Assembly (NCBI GenBank): GCA_017398945.1
Contig: JAFQES010000022.1
Span: forward strand, 44,378 to 108,377
Reading direction: 5' to 3'
DNA: 64,000 bases
Origin: Bacilli bacterium
Lineage (GTDB): Bacteria > Bacillota_I > Bacilli_A > RF39 > UBA660
Position 1 is the stretch's first letter. Every line of letters begins with the position of its first letter. The notes under the pieces were generated by a model, which searched no databases, was not told the DNA's origin, and was given only the letters and a program-made list of their open reading frames with translations. Below are positions 26,907 through 37,005 of the stretch, one piece after another. Both the position numbers and the translations under genes were made by a program.

Positions 26907-27463
26907 GCCCTACTTGAATATTTTCCATCTTTAGTTGAAATAATGATTCTTTCTCCTTCAGTAATAAATAAAGGAACTTTTACAACATAACCAGTTTCAA
27001 TTTTAGCATCTTTTAAGGCATTATTAGTAGTATTACCTTTTACAGCTGGTTCAGTTTCAACTATTTCAAATTCAATTTTTTCAGGTAGAGTTATACCAAT
27101 TATTTCACCATTGTAATAATCGATTGTAATTTCTAATCCTTCTTTAATGAAGTTCTTTTCATTTTCTAATCTAGATACCGGTACTTCAACTTGATCATAT
27201 GTTGAAGTATTCATAAATACATAATTGTCTCCACTAGCATATAAAAATTGCATTGGAGTTTTATCGATATGAGCTCTTTCAATCTTAATATTAGTATTGA
27301 AAGTGTCTTCAGTAATCGATCCTGTACGTAAGTTTTTTAATTTAATTCTTACAAAAGCAGGTCCTTTACCTGGTTTTACATGTTGGAATTCTTGAATTAA
27401 ATAAAGATTTCCATCCATAGTAATAGTCATACCATTTTTAATATCATTAATATTTATATTCAT
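26903..27463 (-). CDS. efp: Translation elongation factor P
   Basis: Relieves ribosome stalling at polyproline. It has three beta-barrel domains; the loop of domain I that meets the P-site reads VKPGKGPAF, with the lysine that is modified in some bacteria. The C-terminal signature GYVVKVPLFITEGERI is intact. Length 186 is normal. It is the third gene of an rpmG-(63 aa)-efp run, with the tRNA downstream. Confidence 0.98.
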   Translation of the reverse strand: MNININDIKNGMTITMDGNLYLIQEFQHVKPGKGPAFVRIKLKNLRTGSITEDTFNTNIKIERAHIDKTPMQFLYASGDNYVFMNTSTYDQVEVPVSRLENEKNFIKEGLEITIDYYNGEIIGITLPEKIEFEIVETEPAVKGNTTNNALKDAKIETGYVVKVPLFITEGERIIISTKDGKYSSRA

Positions 27464-27471
27464 TATAAAAC

Positions 27472-27663
27472 CTACTTCCCACTTGTTTTTCTATGAGTAT
27501 TCACTTTAACTCTTGTTCTAGTCATTGGTTTTGACATAGGACTTAAACTTTTTGAATTATTTGTTTTTGCGCTAACAGCAGTATTAACAATACTAGCATT
27601 AGGATTAGATCCTAAAATATTATAAATACACTTACTAGCACCTGTATTTTTGGTCTTCTTCAT
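27472..27663 (-). CDS. Small basic hypothetical protein (63 aa)
   Basis: A strongly basic product rich in Lys, Ser, Thr and Asn (MKKTKNTGASKCIYNILGSN ... VNTHRKTSGK) with no membrane segment. AAGGA precedes the ATG, and it fits with 8-nt gaps between rpmG and efp. Basic, small and beside ribosomal genes suggests an RNA- or ribosome-associated role, but I recognise no family. Confidence 0.6.
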   Translation of the reverse strand: MKKTKNTGASKCIYNILGSNPNASIVNTAVSAKTNNSKSLSPMSKPMTRTRVKVNTHRKTSGK

Positions 27664-27671
27664 ATTATTCC

Positions 27672-27836
27672 TTATTTCTTTTCTTTAGCTACGGTAGTTT
27701 TTTTACAATTTTTACAATATTTTTTTACCTCTAAACGATCTGGAGTATTCTTTTTATTTTTACTAGTTGGGCGAATTTCTTTCCCACATACAGTACACTT
27801 CATTGTTACAAAGTTACGGTTTTCGTTTTTTGCCAT
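27672..27836 (-). CDS. rpmG: 50S ribosomal protein L33
   Basis: A 54-codon gene: MAKNENRNFVTMKCTVCGKE, ...TSKNKKNTPDRLEVKKYC, KNCKKTTVAKEKK. The two CxxC pairs form the zinc site of the C+ type of L33. GGAGG lies 8 nt before the ATG. Confidence 0.93.
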   Translation of the reverse strand: MAKNENRNFVTMKCTVCGKEIRPTSKNKKNTPDRLEVKKYCKNCKKTTVAKEKK

Positions 27837-27883
27837 ATTTCTAACCTCCTTTAAAAGTCCATATGTATTATACCAAATAATAT

Positions 27884-29836
27884 CTAATTTTCAAACAAAA
27901 AATCAGTAATACTTTTAGATATATGTCTATTTACCCTACTAATATATTCATCATCAGTACTATAATTACTTATATTAGGAGAAATTAAGACGATACTATA
28001 CATGGGATTTTCGTATGGAAAAAAGCCAACAAAGGAAGTTGTAATCGTTTTAGTATCAGCTTTACCATCTAAATTACTATCATAAAAAGTTTCACTCGTA
28101 CCCGTTTTTCCGGCACTATTTATATTAGATGAAAAATAGCCTCTTCCTGTTCCCTTGGTGGTAACTAAATTAAATCCAGTTCTAATTCTTTCCATATATT
28201 TATCTTTTAAATTTATGGTGTTTTTTGCTAAATAATTATTTTTTAAAACTATTTTATCGTCATTTTTTATTTCTTTCATCAAACTAGGCGCATACACAGT
28301 TCCACTATTAGCAACAGCATTTATATAACTAGATAATTGAATTGGCGTATAAGTATCATATTGACCAATTGATAAATTTAAAAGTAAATCATCAGCAACG
28401 GTTTTGCCTGTAATTCCTAACTCTTCATTAGGTAGGTCAATTCCGCTTAAAGTTCCTAATCCAAATTCTTTAAATGTATCTCGGTATATTTTAAAATGAT
28501 CACTCGTAGCATTAAGTTTCATATTATATTTATATTTTTGATTAGTTAGACCAATTGCTATTAAAAATTGATAATAGTTGGATGATTCTTTTAAAGCATT
28601 AACATCATCTACTACTCCTAGTGGTTTATAAGAGCATTTTTCTGGAGTAAGATATAATTTAACACAGGCATCTTTCATCTTTGTGCCAATATCAATAATA
28701 TTATTTTTATAACCAACACTTATTGAAGCAGCTTTAACAACGGATCCAACAGTATATGAAGTATTTATAATGTTGCTAGTAACCTCTTGCCATGAATTAT
28801 TTCCTAAATATCTTTTTCCAGCCATGGCAATAATTCCCCCAGTATTAGGATCACTTATCACAGCATATGTTTCTTTAAAATATTCTGTATTTTTTTCTTG
28901 TTTAGCTTTTAAGATCTTTTCTTCTAAAACCTTTTCTAATTCTAATTGAACGTCTATATCAATATTCAAAACTAAATCATTTCCCCTTTTAGCTTCTTCC
29001 ACTAGTTTTAAAGAATTATCACTTTGAACAATATATTTAGCATTTTCCCCTTTTAAATATTCTTCATACTGCTGTTCTAAATAACTGGTTCCAACTAAGT
29101 CATTTATATTATAATCATTACTCAAATAATATTCTTTAGTTTCTTTGGTAATCTTACCTACACTTCCTAAAATACTTTTTAGAGTATCACCATAAGGATA
29201 TGCTCTTTGCCAAGTTATTTCACCAAATACCCCTGGAATATTTTCTTCTAATGTATTGGCATAATCTTTATCAGATACATTTGAAGCAATAACTTTATTT
29301 TCATAACTATATCCTAATTGCATTTTATAATATATTAAACTTGTTTCTTTTTCTTCTTCCGTTAAAGAATTTAAAATATTATCTGTAATTCGTTCTAATT
29401 TAAATTTTTTTATTTCTTCTAAAGTAATTTTTCTTTCTTCTAACATTTGATATTCTTCGTCAGTTATTAATTTTTTTGCTTCATCGGTATATTTAGCTAA
29501 ATAATATTCTTTTAAAATAACATCACTTATTTCTTCTTCTAATTGTAAATTTTTTGCTAGCTTACGAGCGATTTCTAATTCTTCACTAGTAGTAACATCA
29601 TCTAGTTTATGATAAGAGATGGTTTTAACACCGATATTATCAACGATAACTCGACCTTTACTATCTAAAATTTTACCTCTCGGAGCTGAAGCACCATAAA
29701 TATATATTTCCGTTTTTTCTTTTAATAATTTTTCATAATGATCTTTATCTACAAACATTAACTGCGTCAGACGAAAAACAACTACAATAAAAAATAAACT
29801 GACAAATAGATATAAAAAAATATTGCGTTTAGTCAT
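27884..29836 (-). CDS. Class B penicillin-binding protein (transpeptidase)
   Basis: Cross-links peptidoglycan outside the membrane. An N-terminal membrane anchor (about 5-26) and a PBP dimer domain (about 55-240) precede the transpeptidase domain. The active motifs are SxxK in YTVGSVVKAAS, SxN in KESSNYYQF, and KTG in SAGKTGTSETF. Length 650 fits PBP2/SpoVD-like class B enzymes. It lacks PASTA domains. Whether it serves elongation, division or the spore cortex cannot be told from the sequence; sporulation genes lie nearby. Confidence 0.92.
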   Translation of the reverse strand: MTKRNIFLYLFVSLFFIVVVFRLTQLMFVDKDHYEKLLKEKTEIYIYGASAPRGKILDSKGRVIVDNIGVKTISYHKLDDVTTSEELEIARKLAKNLQLEEEISDVILKEYYLAKYTDEAKKLITDEEYQMLEERKITLEEIKKFKLERITDNILNSLTEEEKETSLIYYKMQLGYSYENKVIASNVSDKDYANTLEENIPGVFGEITWQRAYPYGDTLKSILGSVGKITKETKEYYLSNDYNINDLVGTSYLEQQYEEYLKGENAKYIVQSDNSLKLVEEAKRGNDLVLNIDIDVQLELEKVLEEKILKAKQEKNTEYFKETYAVISDPNTGGIIAMAGKRYLGNNSWQEVTSNIINTSYTVGSVVKAASISVGYKNNIIDIGTKMKDACVKLYLTPEKCSYKPLGVVDDVNALKESSNYYQFLIAIGLTNQKYKYNMKLNATSDHFKIYRDTFKEFGLGTLSGIDLPNEELGITGKTVADDLLLNLSIGQYDTYTPIQLSSYINAVANSGTVYAPSLMKEIKNDDKIVLKNNYLAKNTINLKDKYMERIRTGFNLVTTKGTGRGYFSSNINSAGKTGTSETFYDSNLDGKADTKTITTSFVGFFPYENPMYSIVLISPNISNYSTDDEYISRVNRHISKSITDFLFEN

Positions 29837-29900
29837 TTTTCTTCACCCTTAATAGTATTCAACTAAAAATTTAAATCATACAATATTATAGGTGAAGATT

Positions 29901-30161
29901 ATGTTTAATTTAATTGAAAAATATATGAATAAGATGACTGTTAATGATGTAAATAATTTTGCAATAAGCAAAGGAGTTAATTTAAGTAATGAAGAATTAC
30001 AATTTACTTATGAATTTATTAAGAAGAATTATAAAACTATATTAGGAAATCCTTCATTATTAAATTTAAATTTATACAAAAATAAATTTAGTCCAGATAA
30101 CTTTGAAAAAGTAAAAAAAATACTTAATGAATATTACACTAAGTATCAAAGATTTTTATAA
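29901..30161 (+). CDS. DUF2624-like small protein (YqfT-like)
   Basis: An 86-residue helical cytosolic protein beginning MFNLIEKYMNKMTVNDVNNF. The start pattern and helix layout resemble DUF2624 (YqfT of B. subtilis), a family of unknown function. AGGTGAAG lies just before the ATG at 29901. It is transcribed alone on the plus strand, divergent from the PBP. Confidence 0.6.
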   Translation: MFNLIEKYMNKMTVNDVNNFAISKGVNLSNEELQFTYEFIKKNYKTILGNPSLLNLNLYKNKFSPDNFEKVKKILNEYYTKYQRFL

Positions 30162-30182
30162 ATGCTTTAATAGCATTTTTTT
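30161..30182 (+). terminator. Terminator of the DUF2624-like gene
   Basis: AATGCT-TTAAT-AGCATT followed by a run of T, starting at the stop codon. Confidence 0.8.
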
Positions 30183-30825
30183 ATTGGTTATTATTTTCAT
30201 CAACATTAACTTGACCTAGTTCCAAATTTACTTTAGTTTCTATTCTTAAATTAGGCGTAGTAATATTAATTTGACTAATTTGATATGTTTCTTCATTATT
30301 AATTGTTTGTTTTTCAGTAATCACTTCATATTCAGTAGTTCCATCAGAAGTTATTTCTGTATACTTATAACTTTTTTTGTCTTCATTTTCATCTTGTAAA
30401 ACTAAATTATCAGCAAATTTAGCTATGTATAACGGGTCTTTTATCCCTTCAAATAAATATGTATCCATTGGTTCTTCATGATCGATAAAAGTTTTGTAGC
30501 AAAGCCTATTTTCACACCGATAGCTAATTACCTCCGTAGCAGTTGTTAAATAACCAGTATGTTTATTAAGTACGTAAGTCCCTTCAAGGATTATTTTAGT
30601 ATCATTTTCTGTGATAGTTATTTCATAATTAATAGTATTCAAAGGATTTTTATATGCATTTAGCAAGTCTTGAATTGTTATTTCCTTTTCTTTTTTTGGT
30701 TCTTCCGTAACTTTTTGATTATTATTACCAAAGGCAGCTAGAACAAAAATAAAGATGATAAAAAATCCCCAAAGCCCTAAAACAATCATTGAACGATATC
30801 TCTTATTTTCCCATATTTCTTTCAT
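30181..30825 (-). CDS. Membrane-anchored hypothetical protein (214 aa)
   Basis: A cytosolic N-terminus, one transmembrane helix (about 13-33, MIVLGLWGFFIIFIFVLAAF) and an extracellular domain rich in Thr, Glu and Asn. A single CENRLC pair could form a disulfide. No family recognised. It lies 10 nt downstream of fmt and is probably the last gene of the yqeG-to-fmt run. Confidence 0.75.
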   Translation of the reverse strand: MKEIWENKRYRSMIVLGLWGFFIIFIFVLAAFGNNNQKVTEEPKKEKEITIQDLLNAYKNPLNTINYEITITENDTKIILEGTYVLNKHTGYLTTATEVISYRCENRLCYKTFIDHEEPMDTYLFEGIKDPLYIAKFADNLVLQDENEDKKSYKYTEITSDGTTEYEVITEKQTINNEETYQISQINITTPNLRIETKVNLELGQVNVDENNNQ

Positions 30826-30835
30826 ATTTTATCAC

Positions 30836-31762
30836 CTAATTTACTTTCTTATTCTTTAAGCTTTCTTTATTAATCCCATTTAAATAGTCTTTAATATTCA
30901 TTTCTTTTTTACCAAAAGGTTTTATTTTCTTTAAATAAATTAAACCATCTTGACAGGAAATTGCTAAATTATTTTTATCTAAAATAGTTATATAACTTGG
31001 GTCAGTTACATTATCTTCAACAAAACTTGCTTCTAAAACTTTAGTTTCAGCATCTTCTAATTTAAAATAAGCCATCGGATATGTTCCTCTAATTTTGTTT
31101 ATGATATTTTTTCCAGTATCATTAAAATTAATAAGTTCATCTTCTCTTTTGATTAAATTAGCATAGGTAGATAAGCTATCATCTTGTTTAGTACTTTCGT
31201 TAGTTTCATTAAGTATACTCGGAATTGTTTCTATTAATAAATTTGCACCAAGATTTGCTAATTTTAACGATAAAGTTTCAACGTTATCTTCATCTTCTAT
31301 CTTTAAAGACTTTTTACTAATCATATTTCCAGTATCTAAAGATTCGTCCATATACATAATTGTTATTCCGGTTTCTTTTTCTCCATTAATTAGAGCATGA
31401 TGAATTGGGGCTGCTCCTCTTAATTTAGGAAGTAAAGAGGCATGAACATTAATACAACCATATTTAGGACATTCTAACACTTCTTTAGGAACAATTTGCC
31501 CATAAGCACAAGTTATGATTAAATCTGGTTGTAAATCAATTATCTTTTGATAATCATTTCTTATCTTTAGCGGTTGAAATACTTCAATATTATTTTCTAA
31601 AGCTAATGCCTTGACCGGACAAGGTGTAAGTAAGCGTTTTCTGCCCACTTCTTTATCCGGCTGAGTAATAACTAAATCCACTTGGTAATTTTCGATTAAT
31701 TTTTTTAAAACTATTTTAGCAAATAGAGGTGTTCCCATATAAGCAATTTTTATTTTATCCAT
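30836..31762 (-). CDS. fmt: Methionyl-tRNA formyltransferase
   Basis: Formylates initiator Met-tRNA using 10-formyl-THF. It starts with IKIAYMGTPLFAKIVL. The catalytic Asn/His region reads INVHASLLPKLRGAAPIHHA and the Asp region ETGITIMYMDESLDTGNMI. The C-terminal OB-like tRNA-binding domain is present. Length 308 is normal. The ATG at 31762 has AAAGGATG 6 nt upstream. priA lies just upstream, the usual Gram-positive order (def is missing between them). Confidence 0.97.
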   Translation of the reverse strand: MDKIKIAYMGTPLFAKIVLKKLIENYQVDLVITQPDKEVGRKRLLTPCPVKALALENNIEVFQPLKIRNDYQKIIDLQPDLIITCAYGQIVPKEVLECPKYGCINVHASLLPKLRGAAPIHHALINGEKETGITIMYMDESLDTGNMISKKSLKIEDEDNVETLSLKLANLGANLLIETIPSILNETNESTKQDDSLSTYANLIKREDELINFNDTGKNIINKIRGTYPMAYFKLEDAETKVLEASFVEDNVTDPSYITILDKNNLAISCQDGLIYLKKIKPFGKKEMNIKDYLNGINKESLKNKKVN

Positions 31763-31805
31763 TAAAATCATCCTTTATTTTATGTTTAAAGTATATCATA
31801 GCCTT

Positions 31806-34004
31806 TTAGACTTTTAAAGGATTATTGTCTATCTCTAAATATACTTTCTTATTGGTAATAAATATTTGTTCTAAATCTTTTAAAGTTTTTTCTAATTGAT
31901 CGTCTTTTTGATATTTTATGATTATTTGAAAGCGATAAGTATTATTTATTCTAAAAACATTAGCTGTTGTTGGTCCTAGAATTATAGTGCTTTTTTGTAA
32001 ATTTTTTTCTAAAAAACTTTTAACTTTTGTTGCTTCTTTACTAGCTAATTCATATTCGGGTGAAATTATTTTGATACTTGTTAAAAAATAGTAAGGTGGA
32101 TATTTTAATTTCTTTCGAATAGCCATTTCATTTTGATAAAAGGATTCATAATCATGATTTTTGACATTTTCAAAAATGTAATTATCAGGATTAAATGTTT
32201 GAATAATGACATTTCCTTTTAAGCCACTTCTTCCTGCTCTTCCTGCCACTTGATCTAGTAATTCAAAAGTTCTTTCACTACTTCTAAAATCAGGAATATT
32301 TAGGGAAGCATCAGCATTTATTACACCGACCAAAGTCACCAAAGGAAAGTCTAATCCTTTACTGATCATTTGCGTGCCAATTAAAATGTCATATTCATGA
32401 TTTTTAAAAGCATTAATAATTTTTTCATGACTACCTTTATTGGCGGTAGTGTCCGTATCCATTCTTAATATTTTCGCATTAGAAAATTCTTTTTTAAAAA
32501 TATCTTCTAATTTTTCCGTTCCTGTGCCTAAAAAACTAAGCGAAGATTCATGGCATTCTGGACATTTATCATCTTTAATAACTGTATAGCCACAATAATG
32601 ACATCTTAAACTATCAGAACTCTTATGATAAGTTAGTGATATGTCACAATATTTACATTTATAAGTATAACCACAATTTTGACAAGTTATGAATGATGAG
32701 TATCCCCTTCTATTTAGCAAAATAATGGCTTGTTCATTAGCATTTAAACATTTATTAATATTATTTTTTAATAACTCACTTATAACATTGTTGCGCTTTT
32801 TCATTTCTTCCGCCATATCAACGATTGTTACTTCAGGTAAGATAGACAAACCAATTCTTTTTTTCATGGTATGTAGTGAATAAATCCCAACGTTGGCTTT
32901 AGCCATAGATTCTAAAGAAGGAGTTGCTGATCCAAGCACTAAAGGAATACTATGATATTTTGCTCTAAATTTAGCTATATCAATCGCATTATATCTTGGC
33001 GTAGTATCTTGTTTAAAATTATCAGAATGTTCTTCATCGATAATAATAATTCCTAAATTTTTAAGAGGTACAAAGACACTACTTCTTGTTCCAATCATTA
33101 TTTTAACTTCATTACGATAAGCTTTTAGATATTCATCATATCTTTCGGTATCAGATAAACTACTATGATAAATTCCAACGATATTGCCAAATCTTTCATA
33201 AAAACGTTTAATTAATTGCGTTGATAATGTTATTTCGGGAACCAATACTAAAGCTGTTTGATTGTTTTTTAAAATAGTTTCGATTAAATTAAAATATACT
33301 TCGGTTTTTCCAGAAGCAGTTACTCCATATATTAAATGTGTTTTATACTTATTTTTTTCTTTTAAAATATTATTTATGACTAAGGATTGTTCTTCCGTTA
33401 ATGCTACGACACTTTTTATCTTCTCTTTAGGCATTATCCGGTATTTAGGAATATATTCATAAGTTACTAATTCTTTTTCCGCTAAAGCTTTAACAACACT
33501 AACCGGATAATCACGATAAAATATTTGTTCATTAGACACTAGTTTTTCTAATAATTCAATTTGTTTCTTTGCTTTTTTATTATTATTTATATATTCTTCG
33601 ATGACATTTTCTTCTTTATTTAAAATTAATAACCTTTCATATTTAGCCATACTCTTTTTATTACTACTAACTTTAAGGCTAGCTGGCACCATTGTCTTAA
33701 ATGCTGTCGAAAGTGAACAAAGGGTTAAATTTTTTAATTTTTCCGCTATTTTAAACATTTCATCATCAAAAACAATGTCCTCGTTTAATATTTCGATAAT
33801 TTCTTTTATTTCGAACTGTTCATCACAAGAATTTTTTAATTTTAAAACTAGACCATTAATTGATTTATTATTAAAAGGCACCTTGACTTTCATTCCTACT
33901 TTAATTTTATCCAATAAAAAAGAAGGTATTTCATAAGTAAATACTTTATCTAGAGATTTAACTTCATATTCAATTAAAACCTCAGCATAGATATCCTTAC
34001 TCAT
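31806..34004 (-). CDS. priA: Primosomal protein N' (PriA helicase)
   Basis: Restarts stalled replication forks. It has an N-terminal 3'-OH-binding domain, a DEAH-type helicase with GVTASGKTE and IIIDEEH, and a zinc-binding insert with CQNCGYTYKCKYC and RCHYCGY...KCPECHESS. Helicase motifs LLNRRGYSS, IGTQMISKGLDFP and DQVAGRAGR follow. Length 732 is close to family norm. Confidence 0.98.
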   Translation of the reverse strand: MSKDIYAEVLIEYEVKSLDKVFTYEIPSFLLDKIKVGMKVKVPFNNKSINGLVLKLKNSCDEQFEIKEIIEILNEDIVFDDEMFKIAEKLKNLTLCSLSTAFKTMVPASLKVSSNKKSMAKYERLLILNKEENVIEEYINNNKKAKKQIELLEKLVSNEQIFYRDYPVSVVKALAEKELVTYEYIPKYRIMPKEKIKSVVALTEEQSLVINNILKEKNKYKTHLIYGVTASGKTEVYFNLIETILKNNQTALVLVPEITLSTQLIKRFYERFGNIVGIYHSSLSDTERYDEYLKAYRNEVKIMIGTRSSVFVPLKNLGIIIIDEEHSDNFKQDTTPRYNAIDIAKFRAKYHSIPLVLGSATPSLESMAKANVGIYSLHTMKKRIGLSILPEVTIVDMAEEMKKRNNVISELLKNNINKCLNANEQAIILLNRRGYSSFITCQNCGYTYKCKYCDISLTYHKSSDSLRCHYCGYTVIKDDKCPECHESSLSFLGTGTEKLEDIFKKEFSNAKILRMDTDTTANKGSHEKIINAFKNHEYDILIGTQMISKGLDFPLVTLVGVINADASLNIPDFRSSERTFELLDQVAGRAGRSGLKGNVIIQTFNPDNYIFENVKNHDYESFYQNEMAIRKKLKYPPYYFLTSIKIISPEYELASKEATKVKSFLEKNLQKSTIILGPTTANVFRINNTYRFQIIIKYQKDDQLEKTLKDLEQIFITNKKVYLEIDNNPLKV

Positions 34005-34019
34005 AAAATACCCTCCCGA

Positions 34020-34256
34020 CTATTTTTGCTTTTTTATTCTCTTAATTAATTCCTTCATTTTATTTTTGGTAGTTAATACTAGAATAGCACCTAATGCACA
34101 GAAAATAATAACTTGAATGATAAATGAATCGATAAATAATGAAAGCAAGCAAGTTAAAATTCCAGCTAAAATAAACCATATAGTTACTAAACTAACCGTA
34201 ATAACTTCTACAAAAGTTAATACAAAGACAATTAAAACCCAAAATATCCAAGCCAT
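34020..34256 (-). CDS. Short NfeD-like membrane protein
   Basis: A 78-residue protein with two or three close transmembrane helices (MAWIFWVLIVFVLTFVEVIT, TIWFILAGILTCLLSLFI, IQVIIFCALGAILVLTT) and a basic tail. The pattern matches the membrane part of NfeD proteins, but the C-terminal OB domain is absent. The ATG at 34256 has GGTGAGGG before it. It lies between mutL and priA. Confidence 0.6.
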   Translation of the reverse strand: MAWIFWVLIVFVLTFVEVITVSLVTIWFILAGILTCLLSLFIDSFIIQVIIFCALGAILVLTTKNKMKELIKRIKKQK

Positions 34257-34308
34257 TTCCCTCACCTTTTCTATTTAAATTATAATATATTTTAAGTCTA
34301 TTTGAAAG

Positions 34309-36060
34309 TTAATTCATAACACGTTTAAACATTTTTTCTAATTCATAAATCGTAAATTTAATAATTGTTGGTCTACCATGAGGACAATTATAAGGATTAT
34401 CGCATTTCACTAAATCTTGTAATAGCCTATCAGCATCATCTAAAGTTATACGCATATTGGCTTTAATGCTCATTTTACAAGCTAATGTAATTGCTATCTT
34501 TTCATTATATTTTACGCGATCAAAATTATTTTTATTAATTAGAATTAAGTCAAATATTTTTCGAATACTTTCTTCTTCATGACCAGCTAATAGCCAAGTT
34601 GGATGAGCTTTGACTAAAATAGTATTAATTCCAAATTCTTCAATTTGAAATCCTAAGCTAGTTATAAAATTATTTTGTTCTTTAAGAGTCAAATATTCAC
34701 TTGGACTATATTCAATTTTAATTGGAAATAACATATCAGTTGTAAACACTTTTTCTTCTTGTAAAGCTTTTAAATACTTTTCATAGTTAATTCTTTCTTG
34801 AGCCGCATGCTGATCAATTAGATATATTCCTTCATCATTTTGGGCCATTATATAAGTTGCATGAGCAATTCCCACTGTTTTTAAATCGATTGTTTTGATA
34901 GCTTCATTTTTTTCTTTATGAGTTTCATCCTCCTTAATGGAAACATCTTGATAATCAAATTCCATTGATTGTTGATAGACACTTTCAACTTCTTTTATAT
35001 TAGATATAGTTTGTTCCTCTTTATTCTCATAAGTTACAGGCGCTACTTCTTTAGTAACAGAAACATTTTTGATTAAAAGATTTTGATATAAAGCATCTTT
35101 GATCTTGTTTCCAATCAATTCTGTCAGCACATTTATTTTACTTAATTTAATATCTTGTTTCGTCGGATGAATATTGACATCAATTAAAGTTGGATCAGTA
35201 TCGATACATATTACAACAATAGGATATTTACTTTCCGGTTTATATGTATAGTAAGCATCATTAATGGCTTTATTTAGTTCAGCATTTTTAACAATCCGAT
35301 CATTTACTATCGTAATAATATGATTACGATTTGATCTTAATATTTCCGGTTTACAAACAAAACCTCTAATATCAAAATCATCATTACTTCCTTTAATTTC
35401 TAACATATTCTTAGCTACATTAAGACCATAAATTTCATTAATCGTTTTTAACAAATTACCGCTACCACTAGTTTTTACTAAAATTTTATCGTCATTTTCC
35501 AAACTAAAGCTTATTTGAGGTTTAGAGATAGCTAACTTTTCTAAATAAGAAACGCAATTTTGTAATTCGCTTTGTTCACTTTTTAAATATTTTAATCGGG
35601 CCGGAGTATTATAAAATAAATTAGTAATTTTAATAGAAGTTCCTTTTTTGGCATCACTGCTTGATACATCCAGTAATGCGCCGCCTTTAATATGGACATT
35701 TGTTCCAACATCGGTCGCACAGGTTTTTAAAACTACTTCACTGACACTAGCTATTGATGGTAAAGCTTCACCACGAAATCCCAAGGTATTTATAAAAAAC
35801 AAATCATCATCTTTATAAATCTTACTGGTTGCATGACGTAAAAAAGCTAGCTTGGCATCTTCTTTTTCCATCCCAACACCATCATCAGTTACCATTATTT
35901 CTTTAATTCCACCTTCTTTTAAAGAAACTTTAATAACATTGGCATGCGCATCAATACTATTTTCAACAAGTTCTTTAACGATTGAAGCACATTTTTCAAC
36001 CACTTCTCCAGCAGCAATCTTATTGGCTAGATTTTCACTCATTACTCTTATTTTTGTCAT
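34309..36060 (-). CDS. mutL: DNA mismatch repair protein MutL
   Basis: GHKL ATPase motifs are intact: KELVENSIDAHA, VTDDGVGM and LGFRGEALPSIAS. The S5-like domain follows. The C-terminal dimer domain carries the endonuclease motif DQHAAQERINYEK, and CPHGRP contributes a second metal site, so this is the nicking type of MutL. Length 583 is normal. mutS is not adjacent here, unlike in many Firmicutes. Confidence 0.97.
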   Translation of the reverse strand: MTKIRVMSENLANKIAAGEVVEKCASIVKELVENSIDAHANVIKVSLKEGGIKEIMVTDDGVGMEKEDAKLAFLRHATSKIYKDDDLFFINTLGFRGEALPSIASVSEVVLKTCATDVGTNVHIKGGALLDVSSSDAKKGTSIKITNLFYNTPARLKYLKSEQSELQNCVSYLEKLAISKPQISFSLENDDKILVKTSGSGNLLKTINEIYGLNVAKNMLEIKGSNDDFDIRGFVCKPEILRSNRNHIITIVNDRIVKNAELNKAINDAYYTYKPESKYPIVVICIDTDPTLIDVNIHPTKQDIKLSKINVLTELIGNKIKDALYQNLLIKNVSVTKEVAPVTYENKEEQTISNIKEVESVYQQSMEFDYQDVSIKEDETHKEKNEAIKTIDLKTVGIAHATYIMAQNDEGIYLIDQHAAQERINYEKYLKALQEEKVFTTDMLFPIKIEYSPSEYLTLKEQNNFITSLGFQIEEFGINTILVKAHPTWLLAGHEEESIRKIFDLILINKNNFDRVKYNEKIAITLACKMSIKANMRITLDDADRLLQDLVKCDNPYNCPHGRPTIIKFTIYELEKMFKRVMN

Positions 36061-36081
36061 GCCTTTTCCACTTCCTATTTA

Positions 36082-37005
36082 CTACTTAAAAATTGAATTA
36101 CGTATTTCAATAATTAGATTTTTATCCATTTTTATAATTGCTTTATTTTTAACATTAATAAAACCAATTCCTTTAATGATTAAATCACTATTTGAAGGAA
36201 CAACTATTTCTTGATATTCATCTATATCTTTATATATTTTTTTGATAACTAAACCATTGCTTACATAGCAAATTATACTATTTACATCTGTTAATCTAAT
36301 GCTAAACATATTATGAAAGTTTAGGGTTACTGGTTTGCTTATTTGATAAGTTCTTGGATTTATCTTTTTATTAGGTAAGATTATTTTTAATAGTTTATCA
36401 TTTTGTAAATTACTTGGTAAGATAAAACCTGGGCAATCAACTATTTTCTTATTTTCAAAATTTACAGTATTATAATCTTGAGTTGAATTTAACATATACG
36501 ATTTAATTAAATTATTTTCACCAGTTAACATCGAAATTAAAGTACTTTTACCACTATTTGATAAACCACAAAAATATATATTGTTAGATAATTTAATTCT
36601 ATCTAACAAATTAGAATTGTTTTTGGAGGTATAAATAATATTTTCATTTACTTTATATTCATTCGTTAAAAGATTAGTAATTTTCTCTAAGGTAACATTT
36701 TTAGGTAACACATCTATTTTATTAATGACAAAATACTTTGGTTTAAAAATTCTTTCATATATATTTATTAAGTCACTACTTAAATTCAATAAATCAGCAA
36801 CAAAGAATACTAAATCGCTTTTTTTATTTATGGTATCTATAATACTATTATTATCAATAGCTACATTTAAATCATTTATTTCACTATAATTGATATTTCG
36901 AAAGCACCTTTCACAGTAATTATAACTTAAATCTGCAACATATCCTGATTTCTCTTTGTTTTCATTTTGTAATAAAATGCCACAACCAACGCATTTTTTA
37001 TTCAT
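36082..37005 (-). CDS. yqeH: YqeH-type circularly permuted GTPase
   Basis: Ribosome assembly (30S) GTPase. An N-terminal zinc finger (CVGCGILLQ ... YCERCFRNI) precedes the permuted G domain: G4 (VINKID) comes before G1 (FCGLSNSGKSTLI) and G3 (IVDCPGF). The C-terminal domain would bind RNA. At 307 residues it is shorter than the Bacillus protein (about 366). It overlaps yqeG by 8 nt, the conserved pair order. Confidence 0.93.
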   Translation of the reverse strand: MNKKCVGCGILLQNENKEKSGYVADLSYNYCERCFRNINYSEINDLNVAIDNNSIIDTINKKSDLVFFVADLLNLSSDLINIYERIFKPKYFVINKIDVLPKNVTLEKITNLLTNEYKVNENIIYTSKNNSNLLDRIKLSNNIYFCGLSNSGKSTLISMLTGENNLIKSYMLNSTQDYNTVNFENKKIVDCPGFILPSNLQNDKLLKIILPNKKINPRTYQISKPVTLNFHNMFSIRLTDVNSIICYVSNGLVIKKIYKDIDEYQEIVVPSNSDLIIKGIGFINVKNKAIIKMDKNLIIEIRNSIFK